Notes: generated by a model from the letters alone, not told the origin. A DNA stretch of 64,000 nt from Clitopilus passeckerianus (GCA_944990035.1 CALYLX010000136.1:806001-870000), one strand, 5' to 3'; positions 26,423 through 41,770 are shown, numbered from the stretch's first letter. Numbers and translations are program-made.

Positions 26423-28851
26423 ATGGCTACTCCTACGCTACCCGCTGCCATCGCTGGCCCCCTCGATGTTCTCATGATAGACAATTTCGATTCCTTTACG
26501 TGGAATCTTTATCAGCAAATATGTCTGCTGGGTGCAGACGTTACCGTTATTCGAAACGATGCAATTACACCAGAAATGCTACCACTGCTGAAAATTAAGT
26601 TTTTGATAATCTCGCCAGGACCTGGTCACCCCCAAACGGACTCAGGTATATCGAGAGCCGCTATTGAGTACTTCCAGGGCAAAGTACCCGTGCTGGGTGT
26701 ATGCATGGGTCTCGAGTGTTTGGTAGACTTGTTCGGCGGTGAAATAGGGTAAGTTGTTCGGCTCGCTATGCTGGCGCCTGTAACCCTGCAACTCTGCGTT
26801 GGGTGAATCATCTTGTGCTCGTGACTGATTCACCTCTGTTTAGATATGCTGGCGAGATTATGCACGGGAAAGTCAGTAGCATTCGCCATGACAATCGTGG
26901 ATGTTTCAAGGACGTTCCCCAAGGCATCAAATCTATCCGATATCACTCGCTCAGCGCACAACATCTATCCCTCCCCGCCGAACTTGCTATAACCTCTATA
27001 ACGGACTCGGGTGTCGTCATGGGTGTTCGCCACAGGAAAAACACACTTGAAGCCGTTCAATACCATCCTGAGAGCATTCTAAGCGAAGGCGGCGATCAAC
27101 TCATCCGCAACTTCCTCTCCCTGCGAGGAGGAACTTGGGAAGAGAACCCTCATGTAGGCGTCCTTGATACCAACCTTCCCCCATTCCCAGTCGAGGCGCT
27201 CCCTACTGAGATTGCCTCAAACCCAGAAAAGGCAAAGAAAGTGCCATCCATTTTGGAAAAGATCTACCAGCAGCGTCTCAAAGACGTTTCCCTCGCCCAA
27301 ACCGCACCCGGAACGACTCTTACAGATCTTGAAAAACTCTACAGCCTCAATATCGCTCCTCCTTTGACTTCATTCGTTTCCCGCCTGAAAGGCTTCAGCA
27401 CAGGTCGACCATCTCTGATCGCTGAAATCAAGAGGGCTTCCCCTTCTAAAGGGGCCATTTCGCTCGCAACATCGCCTCCAGAGCAAGCCCTCACGTATGC
27501 TCTGGCTGGTGCTAGCGCCGTTTCCGTTCTCACAGAACCAAAATGGTTCTGTGGTTCATTGCAGGATATGCTGCATGCACGTCAAAGCGTTACCGACCTA
27601 CCCAATCGACCTGCCATCCTTCGCAAAGACTTCATTCTCAGCCGATACCAAGTCCTAGAATCACGCATCTGGGGCGCAGACACAATTTTGCTCATCGTCA
27701 GTATGCTGACTGAGCCAGTATTGCGCGATCTCTACGCATATAGTGTAGAGCTAGGCATGGAACCGCTCGTGGAGGTCAATAACGAGAAGGAAATGGAGAT
27801 CGCTCTTTCTCTCCCAGCAAAAGTCATTGGTGTCAACAACAGGAACCTCCATGATTTCAACGTCGACATGAATACCACCAGCAGGCTCAGCGAGATGATC
27901 AAAGGCAAGGATGTGATATATTGCGCCCTCAGCGGGATTTCTGGGCCTGAGGATATAGCACGATACGCCTCCGACTCCGTGGATGCTGTCCTGGTTGGCG
28001 AAAGCCTTATGAGGGCGGATAACCCGACCACACTCATTCACAATATACTTTCGATACCATCCAAGCCTAATTACGTCCCGCAATGGCGCGAGGGTCAACC
28101 ACTCGTGAAGATATGCGGTGTCCGAACCAAAGATGAGGCTCTCGAGGTGGCTGCAGTCGGGGCCGATATGTTGGGACTCATGTTCGTCCCTAAGTCGAAG
28201 AGATGCGTCAGTGTCTCAATTGCAAAAGAGATTTCCGCCGCCATCAGGACTTCACGGTTCTCGACTTCATCTCCGTCAACACCTGAAGTCGATGTTGGTC
28301 CTTGGTTTACCACCCACGCCTCGCGACTTACCTTGTCCCATTCACGACCATTGCTTGTTGGTGTTTTCCAGAACGCCCCACTGTCCTCCGTCTTACATAC
28401 AGTCGCAGAGGCCCAGCTCGACGTCGTTCAACTTCATGGCTCTGAGCCTATCGAGTGGGCGCAGCAGATCCCCGTCCCCATTATCCGTGTCTTCCATGTT
28501 GGAAGTGGACACGGTGCTCAAGGTATTACCCAATCAGGAGCACACGAGTTTGTCCTTTTGGATAGCATGAGGAGCGATGGTTTAAGCGGAGGGTCTGGGA
28601 AGGTGGTCGACCTTGACTATGCTCAGACCGTCGTTGAGCAAGGGGAGATCGAGGGATCGACCAGATACCCCATGCCAATCATCCTGGCTGGAGGCTTGAC
28701 GCCTTCAAACGTCGCCAACGCAGTTGGCCATGTTCGCCCTTGGGCTGTGGATGTCAGTGGTGGTGTTGAAACCGACGATGGAGGAGCAAAAGATATTCAG
28801 AAGGTCGAGGCTTTCATCAAGGCTGTCAAGGCGAAGGCCGTCGCTGCATAA
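26423..28851 (+). CDS. TRP1: Trifunctional tryptophan biosynthesis protein (GATase / IGPS / PRAI)
   Basis: Exons 26423-26748 and 26844-28851 give 777 aa. Three fused domains are clear. Residues about 15-215 are the glutamine amidotransferase subunit of anthranilate synthase ([22 protein letters not shown], Cys in VLGVCMGLE, His-Pro-Glu in VQYHPESIL). About 245-520 is indole-3-glycerol-phosphate synthase ([51 protein letters not shown]). About 530-775 is phosphoribosylanthranilate isomerase ([51 protein letters not shown]). This order is the usual fungal one. The gene is fully intact and converges on the MAPK gene with 215 bp between stops. Confidence 0.97.
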
Positions 28852-29066
28852 TGCATATATATTCCTCTGGTGTCCTTTTACGTCGTCGCATGTATAGTTT
28901 TTTGTTACCACTAGATTCATTTGATGAGTAGAAGTGTAACATTTGGTATCGGTAACATTGTATAGTAGTTTGTAGCATTCCGGTCCGAAGAAAATCGCAC
29001 ATTATTCCAGAAGCCTTAGGTATATACACGCAAAGATCAGTCAAACACATATTAGGCATGACTCGA

Positions 29067-30868
<1,802 letters not shown>

Positions 30869-31919
30869 GCTGTTAGCTGGCAGTTAGTGGAAGGGAATCG
30901 CGATAGCAAGGACTGCTGCTGTCCGACGCTGATATATGATCTCGGTCGGCGCTCATGAGTTTGATTGACAACAGCCACAAATAGCAACACTGCTGTATTC
31001 AACGCCCACAATAAGCCCTTTTGTTGAGGAAAACTCGTCTGTAGCTTGTCAAGGATGGCTCATTAGTCTACGGAAGACTTTCGGTTAAGCACGCTGGTTT
31101 GTGCTCTCTATGCTACGGTTATCATGCAATGCCCCGGGTTACTGTCACAGCATCTACCCCTCCTGGATAGACCTGCAATACTTTTGGCGCATCCACCCGG
31201 TGCGCAGCTCTTTTGAATTGTTGGAAGGGAAGCGAATTTCTGGTTGATCGGGCGCCCGAATCCCGAAGTCGACGGCAATTTACCCAGCAACGGAATCGGT
31301 ACTTTACACTTTCCATGCCTCTGTTTTCAAATCTCGCTATGGCCAAGTCAAGCTAACAGGCAACAGTTATCCACTACTTATGAATTATCAAATGCAAATG
31401 CTCATTCGAAATGGGGGTTTTAGGCTTCTGGACCAACAGATCCACGCGTTGCACCTTTGAGGTTTGAATAAGCATGGAAGGACTACCGATGCCCTTGAAC
31501 TGAATAGGAGGCAGCACAGCCATGCTTGCTGCTAAGTCGCGCTGTGTACGGGTCGCATCCCATATCTAGGATGATGCTCTCAATTTAAACCTTTCTCGAG
31601 GAAGGCCGGGCTCGAGGTCGAGCGGATCCACGGTGTGAATTGCTAGTATGTCACTGTATATGCCGATCCGCGTTTCAGCGGTACGTAACAGCATCAAATA
31701 CTTGCGAAATAGTCACCTCCAAAGGGTTAGAAGAGGTGAATGAAGTGATATCGCATCTCACCCGCAGCAGTCTGGCAGGTGGGTGACACAACAGCCGTAA
31801 ACAACTCGCATTGCCCTTCCTCATCGCCATGCCTTGGCGTTCAGGCGAGGACGGTGTATATAAGCCTTTCCGTGTGGTCGAAGAAATGCATTCTTTTTCC
31901 ACCTTTCCATCTTTTCTAA
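30869..31919. promoter_or_regulatory. Divergent intergenic region, about 1 kb
   Basis: This is the upstream region of the MAPK (minus) and of the four-helix membrane protein (plus). ORFs of 60-80 codons are present on both strands but have no domain. The TATA box of the plus-strand gene is listed separately. Confidence 0.4.
31857..31864 (+). promoter_or_regulatory. TATA box of the four-helix membrane protein gene
   Basis: TATATAAG lies 56 bp before the ATG at 31920, with a pyrimidine-rich leader between. The spacing suits a fungal TATA-driven promoter with a short 5' UTR. Confidence 0.6.
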
Positions 31920-32784
31920 ATGGCTCCCAAATTTCTCTGTTGTCTTCCCCTTCGCCTCGGTGTGGTTGTGATCTCCTTCATACAATTCCTGTTGGCTGGA
32001 GCCTCTGCTGCATTCGCATGGTGGGCTCGGTGGTACGCAGACCGACATGACCGTAAGTCTACCTACTTCTCTATCTGATGCATCAGTGGACTGATGACTT
32101 TGTAGTCGCTGAATTAACGAAAGGGGCGAACATCGCACTGATCGTGTATGCCTCGATTTACACGGCGGCAGCTGTTCTCAGTTTCGTGGGGTAAGGAACC
32201 ACCTGTACTTAACATTTTCATTATATGTTAACACCTCCAAAGCTTCATAGGTGCATTGTTCAAGAAGCTAGGAGCCATCAGGACATATTTGTTCGCTCTG
32301 GTTCTGGCTCTCCTTGCACAAATCGCAACCGCTATTTATGTTCTGATCACGTATTATCGTGGTAGGAATATCTCCGGGCCACAATGCATATGGAAAGACT
32401 CCAGATTTGAAAATGGTTCTATCGATTTATGTGCAGAATGGCGCAAGGCTCCCCAATGGGCCATCATTATTGCAGTCATAATCCCAATCATTGTTGAACT
32501 TTGTACGTCCTGGTCTCATTCAGTTACTTTCTATATTGACTCGAGCAACACCAGATGCCTGCTATGTCGTGGGTGCATACAGTAGCCGCCTGAAGAACCA
32601 ACGGGACAGCCAATATCTTGCGTCCACCAACGCTGTCTTCAATGGCACCCCTTCGTACATCCCGGTTGCTCGGGCCGAAGAAGCGCATCCCCTGACTGAG
32701 CCCGCCGTGCATTACCCTTACAGTGACCAGACACATTCATTTGGCGACAAAACATACAACCAGAACGCTACTCATAATGCTTAG
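31920..32784 (+). CDS. Small four-helix membrane protein, unknown function
   Basis: Four GT-AG-bounded exons encode about 220-235 aa, ending at TAG 32782-32784. Four hydrophobic segments are visible: LGVVVISFIQFLLAGASAAF, IALIVYASIYTAAAVLSFVG, YLFALVLALLAQIATAIYVL and WAIIIAVIIPIIVEL. A hydrophilic loop with two Cys (QCIWKDSRFENGSIDLCAEW) sits between helices 3 and 4, like a disulphide-bonded extracellular loop. The C-terminal tail is cytosolic and Tyr/His-rich. The topology resembles MARVEL or tetraspan proteins, but no CCG motif is present, so the family is not assigned. Its stop lies only 164 bp before the flippase start. Confidence 0.75.
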
Positions 32785-32948
32785 AATGGACCTTTAGTTT
32801 AGGATATTTATTCTATGGACTTGTATTGTAATTATTTTTGAGCAACAGAATTATTATACCGCTTTGTTTGGTCACCATGTTGTTGATAAACAAAGACTAC
32901 TGCTGAGATTCATAGTCATGGCATCAGCCCGTTTCCATTCAAACTACC

Positions 32949-35900
32949 ATGAGCGAGGATTTCCTCCGGCTGGTGTCGCAGGCGAATCCGGCTTCAAACG
33001 CATATCAGCCAACAGCTAACGACTTCAACGAATATCCACCGTCAAACTCCTCTACACGTTATTCTGGCCATGCTCAGCCGCAGTCCATGGACCCTTTCTT
33101 TGACGATGACGATGAACTTGTACCAGACTCAGCTTTCGCTCGACAAACACCAATGAAATCACAAGAAAGCGGGCTGCCTCTGGCTCAAGCAGCAGTACCG
33201 CCTGCGGGAACAGGCCCTTCGAAATTTGGCGACGGCGTTCCCCAGGGCTGGAACTTCGATGATGATGACATTCAACCTTCCAGTTCCTCCCAGTCAAACC
33301 TAAACGAATCGTCTTTGCGGTCGAAAAAGCGATGGAAGTGGAAATGGCCATGGCAGAAGGAGAAGCAGTTGACTGGAGAGCGTATCATAGCCTTGAATAA
33401 CCCCTCCGCCAACACCGACTTTTCATCCAACTTCGTTTCGACCAGCAAATATAACCTAGCGACATTTGTTCCGAAGTTTCTACTTGGTGAGGATTCCCTT
33501 ACTTCTCAAGTCACCGCTGGGACTAAGTAGCGAGACAGAACAATTTTCGAAATACGCGAATTTGTTCTTCCTATTCACGGCATGCATACAGCAGATCCCT
33601 GGAGTTTCCCCGACAAACAAGTGGACAACTATAGTTCCTCTAGGATTCGTTTTACTTGCTTCGGCATTCAAAGAGGTACAAGAAGATTTGGTAGGTCTCT
33701 ATTCTTTACTTATGTCCACGGCAGTTGTAACATTCCGTTAGAAACGACACCAATCTGATTCAGAGCTCAACTCGCGCCTAGCGAAGGTTTTGACAAACCA
33801 GATGGTTTTCGCGGAGAAAAGGTGGAAAAGTATTTCTGTTGGAGATGTGGTTCGACTGGAGAGCGACGATTTCATTCCGGCAGACATGATTTTGTTGAGT
33901 TCCTCTGAGCCAGAGGGCCTGTGTTACATTGAGACGTCCAATCTTGACGGGCAAGTCGTTTTATTCGTATGCCCACAGTGACATACTAATTCTACTAATA
34001 TTATAGAGAAACAAATCTCAAGATTAAGCAGGCGTCACCCCACACAGCTTCCCTCGTTTCACCCTCCATGGTCAACACATTGCAAGGCTCTTTACGCTCA
34101 GAGCAGCCCAACAATTCATTGTATACGTATGAAGGAACCCTTGATCTCCGAACCTCAGAAGGCATCCCGAAGCAAGTTCCATTGAATCCTGATCAAATGC
34201 TTCTACGTGGCGCCCAACTGCGGAACACACCTTGGGTTTATGGCTTAGTGGTTTTTACGGGGCATGAAACGAAGTTGATGCGCAACGCAACGTAAGTCGT
34301 GGTATCACCTCCTAAAAGTAGTCTAATCAACCTAATAATAGCGCTGCACCTATCAAACGAACTGCTGTCGAGAAACAAGTCAATATTCATATCATCTTCC
34401 TGTTTGGCCTGCTTCTGGCCCTTTCCATCGGGTCGACAGTTGGAAGTAGCATTCGCTCCTGGTTCTTCTCATCTCAGCAATGGTACTTATTCGAAACCTC
34501 AACGATATCCGCCAGAGCCAAAGAATTCATCGAAGGTCCGCATCAACGTAATTTTCTCGCGATGGTCAAGCTAAACAATTGCGGAAACAGACATTCTCAC
34601 CTTTATAATTCTATACAACAACTTAATTCCAATTTCCCTAATCGTCACGATGGAAGTCGTCAAGTTCCAACAAGCCCAGTTGATCAACTTCGACCTCGAC
34701 ATGTATTATGCCAAAACAGATACGCCCGCTCTTTGCCGGACCTCTTCTTTAGTGGAAGAGCTAGGGCAGATCGAATACGTGTTTAGCGACAAGACTGGCA
34801 CTCTCACTTGCAACGAGATGGAGTTTAAGATGTGCAGCATTGGTGGTATCGCATATGCGGATGTGGTGGATGAGTCCAAGCGAGAGTCAGAGAGTGACAG
34901 CTGGAAAACCTTCGCTGAGATGAAGTCGTTATTGGAAGAAAACCACAACCCGTTCATCCAGGTTGGGGAGGCGAACAGTGATGTTTCGGCAGCTCAGCAG
35001 AAAGAAGTGGTACAAGAATTTTTGACGCTTCTTGCTGTCTGTCATACGGTAATTCCGGAGCAGCGAGATGGCAAGATGATCTACCAGGCCAGCAGTCCAG
35101 ATGAGGCGGCCCTTGTCGCCGGCGCAGAGCAACTTGGTTTCCAATTCCACGTATGGGCTTTTTCATCTGGTTCAACCGTTATCTGACTTCTGTGTTTGTA
35201 TTAGACCCGTAAACCCAAGTCAGTTTTCGTGAACGTCATGGGAGACTCTCAAGAATTTGAAATCTTGAACGTTTGCGAGTTCAATTCTACCCGCAAGCGC
35301 ATGTCGACTGTCGTTCGCATGCCCAATGGCAAGATCAAGCTCTATACCAAAGGAGCCGATACTGTCATTCTTGAACGATTATCGAAGGTCCAGCCCTACA
35401 CAGAGAAGACTTTGATACACCTAGAGGAATATGCAACAGAAGGTCTACGAACACTGTGCATTGCATATCGCGACATCTCCGAACAGGAATATCGCCAATG
35501 GTCGCAAATCTACAACCAAGCCGCTGCTACCATCAATGGTCGTGGAGAAGCACTTGATCAGGCCGCAGAGTTGATTGAGACGGACCTTTTCTTGCTGGGT
35601 GCCACGGCAATAGAAGATAAGCTACAGGATGGGGTCCCTGACACCATCCATACCTTGCAGATGGCAGGTATTAAGGTGTGTCCAGTTTCTGTGGTTGAAG
35701 AGCTAACTCTAATAGCCTTTAATGGAGGTTTGGGTCCTCACTGGTGATCGTCAAGAGACGGCAATCAACATTGGCATGTCATGTCGTTTAATCTCAGAGT
35801 CCATGAACCTTGTTCGTTGCATCCTCAAGTATCTTCCACGTGATTTTCCTCTCTAATCGTGCAACCAGGTTATCGTTAATGAAGAAACGGCAAGAGATAC

Positions 35901-37743
35901 TGAAGTTTTCTTGAGCAAACGCTTGAATGCTATCAAGAATCAGCGAAGCACAGGTGAACTCGAAGATATGGCCCTCATCATTGGTGCGAACGTTTGACAC
36001 TGTGCTGAGGCGTGGTTGCTGATTATTCTGGCCAGATGGAAAGAGCTTGACCTTTGCCCTGGAGAAGGAGATATCGAAAATCTTCCTAGAACTGGCAATC
36101 ATGTGCAAGGCAGTCATCTGCTGTATGCTATTTCTCTTTTCGTTCAACTGCCCTGATCTCACGTTATGGTCAGGTCGTGTTTCTCCTCTGCAGAAAGCCC
36201 TGGTCGTCAAGCTCGTGAAGAAGAACCAGAAAGCTATCCTGCTTGCTATTGGAGATGGTGCCAATGATGTCAGTATGATTCAGGCTGCCCATGTTGGTGT
36301 TGGCATTTCTGGCGTCGAGGTTAGTATTAGGACATCTACCGAATTGTTTCCGTTCTGAGTACTCCTCAGGGTCTGCAAGCTGCTCGGTCTGCCGACGTTG
36401 CCATCTCACAGTTCAGGTATCTGAAAAAACTTTTGCTTGTTCATGGTGCTTGGAGCTACCGGCGTTTGGCGAACCTCATTCTCTGTAAGAGGTTTCTCCA
36501 CGCCAATTTCTACATAGCTAATGCAATCACTAGTCTCATTCTACAAGAATATTGTCTTGTACATGGTGCAGTTTTGGGTACGTACAGAATTGGGATTGTC
36601 ATTTCTGGAGGCTGAACTATTCTTCTAGTATTCCTTCTTAAACAACTTCTCCGGTCAGATCGCCAACGAATCATGGACTCTGTCGCTCTATAACGTCGTG
36701 TTCACGGTGTTGCCACCCCTTGTCCTCGGAATTTTCGATCAATTCGTCTCCGCCCGTATCCTAGATCGGTATCCGCAGCTCTACACTCTCGGCCAAAGGA
36801 ATCAGTTCTTCACCAGAACCGCATTTTGGCTTTGGGTTGGTAATGCACTGTATCATAGCATAGTAAGTGACAGCTGGCGGCCAGCCCCACATCCTGATCT
36901 TTGACTTACTGTTCCCATTAGTTGCTGTTCGGATTTACAGTTATACTCTTCTGGGGAGACCTCAAGCAGTCGTCGGGATTAGATTCTGGGTTGTGGTTCT
37001 GGGGCACGACCCTATACCTTGCTGTTCTCTTGACAGTTCTAGGCAAAGCTGCGTTGGTGTCCGAGTACGTACTTCCATTGATTGACTTGACAACATTGTT
37101 TGACGTACTTCCGTAGTCTCTGGACGAAATATAGTGTCGCTGGTGAATTATTTGCGGTATCCCCTCTGAAACCTGTCGATTCTAACAAGACATATCAGCT
37201 ATTCCTGGATCTTTTGCCTTTACAATGGTCTTTCTCCCAATTTACGCTGTTGTTGCGCCGACCATCGGTTTCTCGACGGAGTACGAGGGCATTGTTCAGC
37301 GACTTTGGACCAATAGCGTGTTCTATTTCGTGTTGCTTCTGATCCCAATTTTCTGCCTGTCAAGAGACTTTGCGTGGAAATAGTGAGTTTCATCCCAGCC
37401 GTGTCCTGATGACATCCACTGATGGCTATATCAGTTATCGACGCACATATCGACCACTTTCGTATCACATCGCGCAAGAACTGCAAAAGTACAATATACC
37501 CGACTACCGACCACGCCAAGAACAGTGGGTATCCATTTACAATTAGAGGAAGATAATGTGTTCTCAACCTATTATCTTTACAGGTTCCAAAAGGCAATCA
37601 AGAAAGTCCGAGCGACACAGCGGATGCGCAGGAATCGTGGATTTGCTTTCAGCCAGACCGAGAACGCTGGGCGACAGGATCAAGCCAAGCTAATCCGGGC
37701 CTACGATACCTCACAATCGCATTCTCGCCCGAGTGGCTATTAG
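32949..37743 (+). CDS. DRS2: P4-ATPase aminophospholipid flippase, Drs2/ATP8A type
   Basis: About 20 exons, all in frame, run from ATG 32949 to TAG 37741-37743 (roughly 1300 aa). A disordered acidic N-terminus is followed by P4 landmarks: [32 protein letters not shown] (the DGET actuator loop), [15 protein letters not shown] (PISL in helix 4), phosphorylation site [39 protein letters not shown] and [21 protein letters not shown]. Ten membrane helices follow the usual pattern. The protein flips phosphatidylserine and phosphatidylethanolamine in trans-Golgi/endosomal membranes with a Cdc50 partner, which is not in this window. The intron at 33951-34006 starts with GC (GACGG|gcaagt). Confidence 0.95.
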
Positions 37744-38133
37744 ATCTAGACGTTGGTAGTTCTACCTGATAGTTGGCTGTAATTTATATCATTTGCATCA
37801 CCTCAGTAACTAACAGAGAAAGAATCAAGACCGAGACAAATCGAGACGTCCGTATCAACAATGACATTGCCGCATGGATGTGTTGTGTTGTTAGGATCAT
37901 ACTGCCAATTGGTCTCCAAGCGACAGCGACCAGTTATCCGGCCTGTTAAATACCTCTGCCTGTCACCACCACCGACCACCTTTCTCCTCGCTGTCCTGGA
38001 GACTTCGTGTCGCTTTCTTTCCTTCGTCTTTCTTTTTACTTCCGCCCTTTTCCCTGTTTCTTCGTGATCTTCAAGGCTTTTTTCGTACTTTAGCACATTC
38101 TTTTCATCCAACCGATCTCCCTGGCAGGCCAGA
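37744..38133 (+). promoter_or_regulatory. Intergenic / NoxR promoter, 390 bp
   Basis: This lies between the flippase stop and the NoxR start, same strand. A long CT-rich tract (about 37980-38130, many ctttc/ttcc repeats) precedes the NoxR ATG, consistent with a TATA-less pyrimidine-tract promoter. No ORF is supported. Confidence 0.45.
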
Positions 38134-40175
38134 ATGTCTTTGAAAGCAGAATTGGAAACCTGGGCTTCTGCCTTGAAGGCGTACGATGAGGAGGACTTCG
38201 AGAAGGCTTTGGACCTTTTCACGGTGAGCAGCTCGACCCATACAATACACCGACAGCCCATTGACCCCAGATCAGCGGATAGCCGACTCGTCAAAAATCC
38301 TAACCAACATGGGGCTGATCTACGCTACCTTGGGAGAACACGAAGCTGCCGTGGAACGGTTCATTGAGGCTACCAACTTGGACCAGTATCTCGCTGTTGC
38401 GTATGTCGCATGTCATTGCTCATCCACTCATGTCCTCCCACGCTGACTCTTGTTCAGATATTTCCAATGTGGTGTCTCTAATTTCTTGCTTACCCGTTAC
38501 GACATGGCCTTGAAGGACTTCGAAGAAGCATACCTATACCTTAGAGGCAACCAAGATATGTGAGTGGCTCTCATATCACACTTATGATCCCGACCTGATT
38601 TTCTTTCAGAAATTACGAACAACTAGGGCTGAAGTTCAGACTCTTCTCAGCTGAAGTTCTATTTAATAGAGGCCTTTCCCAAATCTATCTCGGCCGTGTA
38701 TCAGAAGGCCTGGCGGACATGGAAGAGGCTAGACGCCAGAAGGTTACAGACGAGCATAATGTTATTGACGACGCCATCCAAGATCGTGGCGAAGGCTACA
38801 CGGTCTTCAGTATTGTAAGTTGCCCCGTTCGCTACCAAATCATTTTCAACTCTGACCTGAAGCCAGCCTGTCGGTGTTCTATACCGACCGTCGGAGAAGA
38901 AATTGAAGAACTCGGTCACCAAGGACTACATGGGGAAAGCAGTAAGTTTTCTCTTACTCTCTTGTTCTTTTTGCTCATGCCGTGCAGAAACTCGTTGCTG
39001 CCAGTGATCCTGGTGATGCATTCACTGAATTCACCGGCGTTGCGCGGATGAAACAAGGAATCTCACCTTCTGGGGTCTACATCGACCGTCCCGAGGTCAG
39101 CCCCGGATTGAATCGCAGTGCAACCGCACCAGCAAGTGCAGCCTCCCCAGCTCCCCCAAGTAAGTCATCTAATCGTCCGGGATCCCAGTACGTGAACTCA
39201 ATGATATTCTAGGAACTGATGAGAGAAGCCGATCAGCTACTGTTGAGAGGTCGAAGACCACACTCAACGTTCCTTCCAATGCAAGGGATCGTATTTCTCC
39301 CCGAGGATCTCCCTTGTCTCCCCAACCTCCTTCGGATACTACACCTACGAGCGCCAGACCGGTCGTCTCCAACGCCACTACGCCGACGCCTGGTATAGGC
39401 GGCCCCGTTCGTGGATTGTCCGTCAGGAGAGGTAGCCCACAGCGACCATCGCAACCACTTGTATCTGCTCCCCCCGCCCCTCCCAAAGGTAAATGGCATC
39501 TTCTTTTCTTAGCTAGCGACTGCTGACCATCTTACAGATAATCGTGCTACTGAGTTCTTGGATGATTACCTGGACTCCTATACAGATGAGCAGCCAGCTA
39601 TCCCTCCCATTCGTAGCAACGGTGGTCCGCCCGCAGCCCCAGATCGCGTCGCCGCGTGGGCCCGTTCGAACGCTGATCCGAACCTCATGCGCTCCGGCTC
39701 TCGTAGTGCACCTGCCAGTAACTATGCTCCGAGCTCATTCGGGAGCGGTCCTCTACGTCGCAGAACTACAAGGCGAACTCAACGTCAACCCAGCCGGGTC
39801 CAGAGTGCCTATGAAGAGGAGGAAGGTTATGTCAGCGGTGATTATGAGGAAGTTTTCGAGATCATCCGCGTCAAGGTAGACGTTTTCATTGTTTAGGATT
39901 GACGTAGATACTGATGACAAGCATAGATTCATTACCAGGACGACGTTCGTGGAATGACACTCAACCCCGATGCCTCGTTCGAGGAATTCGTCAGCAGGTT
40001 GACTACCAAATTCGAGAGAAATTTCAGTGATATGAACTTGAAATTCGTCGACGAGGACGGTGTCAAGGTCACCCTGAGAGACGATTCTGACTACGAACTT
40101 GCAGTAGAGACTGCCCGCTCGACTGCTAAGGGCAAACCAGAAGGGAAATTGGTGATTTGGGTTACTGATGTCTAA
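38134..40175 (+). CDS. NOXR: NADPH oxidase regulator NoxR (p67phox-like)
   Basis: Nine exons, all in frame, encode about 500 aa. The N-terminal half is a TPR array (ALKAYDEEDFEKALDLF, NMGLIYATLGEHEAAVERF, YFQCGVSNFLLTRYDMAL, RGLSQIYLGRVSEGLADM). Then come a short activation-domain-like stretch (PVGVLYRPSEKKLKN), a Ser/Pro-rich linker, and a C-terminal PB1 domain (VKIHYQDDVRGMTLNPD ... NLKFVDEDGVKVTLRDDSDY). There is no SH3 domain, as is usual for fungal NoxR. The TPR region binds Rac-GTP and the activation domain switches on the Nox catalytic subunit; PB1 recruits Cdc24/Bem1-type partners. It controls ROS production in hyphal tips and development. The stop is TAA 40173-40175. Confidence 0.93.
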
Positions 40176-40434
40176 ATATCTGTACATTATGATTGACTGT
40201 CGCTAACGTTCTACTTGTATCTTGGTTTTCATCATTGCTTTTCTGGTATATTACAATAAAGCGCCTACCTATTCGCTTTCTCAATAACAACACTTTTTTT
40301 TGACGACCTCCCCGTAATGTATTGAATTGCTGCCTTAGCGCTCGACGGGCGCTTCTACCAGACCTGCTGACTAAGCGCGATTTTCGAAAGTTTTGCTTCC
40401 TATTGCTATCTTCCGCAGAGAACTAGAGGCTGGG

Positions 40435-41770
40435 ATGGGGCTGTCCGGCAGGAAAGTCAAGCAAAGGATACCCAACGATCCAAGGAATCTGGCATGGGCA
40501 GACGGTGTGTTTTCTCCCTTACTTTCTTATCATTTTGCCCAAGCTGAATTGTCACAGATGCTGCCAAGTTCGGGTCGAATTATCTTGCAAAATTCGGGTG
40601 GGACTCTTCCAAGGGACTCGGCGCTGACGGGGATGGGATGAAGTCCCATATCAAGGTCGCACATAAACTGGATATGCTTGGGATTGGTGCTGCTCATCGA
40701 CGGGATCCCGATGGCATTGCTTGGAAGCAAAGTCAAGATTTTGAAAAGCTCCTGGCTAGACTAAATGCTGATTCTGAAGAGGGCACGCCTGTCGCAGAGG
40801 AGCCCACAGAGTTTAAGAAAGCTACTGAATTAGACTTGGATCAGGAGGCTGCTACCGCTGAAGACAAGAAGGAGAAGAAGCGGAAGAAGAGGGAGGAAGG
40901 CGGCTTATCGGAAAGGAAGAAGAAAAAGAAGCGAAAAACCGAGGGCGGTGAAGAAAAAGTTATGGAAGTCGTGAAGATAACAGAAGAGCAGGTCGCAGTT
41001 CAGACGGTTGTTGCCCCTCCTCCCGCCTTGCCCAGACATCGAGCGTAAGTTTTCTCTCTAATATTCGCTATCAGTGTATTTTGATATCTTTGTCCAGGCA
41101 TCGAGCACGGGCTATCGCTTCCAAAAATATATCCTCAAAATCTGCTTCCGCAATAGCAGAAATCCTTGGCATTGCCTCCTCATCCTCAAATACCCCGTCT
41201 ATCGCACCAACCCCTTCGGAGGACACACCTGCAATTGAGCAGCTCACGATCTCTACAAAGAGCGTAGCGGACTATTTCAAGGAGAAGCTACGAGCGAAAT
41301 CCGATGGGGCTACGACTACACCATCGACTCCGACGACACCTGCAGAGGACTATGATGTCCCCGGCAGGATGGGCATCGGAGCAGGTTCCAAGCTCCGTAT
41401 GGAGTCGACGTTCTCCATGGGAGAAACTAGCTCTACCTACTTCAGTAAACCAGCCTTCCCGTCGTTTTCTGCTTCTTCCACTCTAGTTGTTTCTACATTG
41501 GACGAGGAAGAAGGATCGCCGACTGCAGATTCTGCTGAAACTCAGACTGAACGGGCGGAACAGGTGGAAGCAAAGGAGAAGAAAAAGAAAGAAAAGCGGT
41601 CAAAAACGGAGGCAGAGGAGTCAGAGAGGAAAGAGAAGAAACACCAGAAAAGTAAGGATGCTGAGCCAGTTGAAGACGTGGTCGATAAAGCGGAGAAAAA
41701 GAGGCGGAAGAAGGAGGAAAAGGAGAGAAAGAAGAAAAAGAAGTCCAAGGAGGAGAAGGAACGGACTTGA
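40435..41770 (+). CDS. PXR1: PinX1/Pxr1-type G-patch protein
   Basis: Exons 40435-40504, 40558-41044 and 41098-41770 give 409 aa. The G-patch lies at the N-terminus (FGSNYLAKFGWDSSKGLGAD, then GMKSHIKVAHKLDMLGIG). Two long Lys/Glu coiled basic tracts (KKEKKRKKREE and the C-terminal KKRRKKEEKERKKKKK) suit nucleolar retention. Family members activate the helicase Prp43 in rRNA/snoRNA processing and can inhibit telomerase. A separate Ser/Thr-rich segment carries KSVADYFKEKLRAKS, seen in fungal orthologues. The gene is intact and converges on the lipase with 170 bp between stops. Confidence 0.9.
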
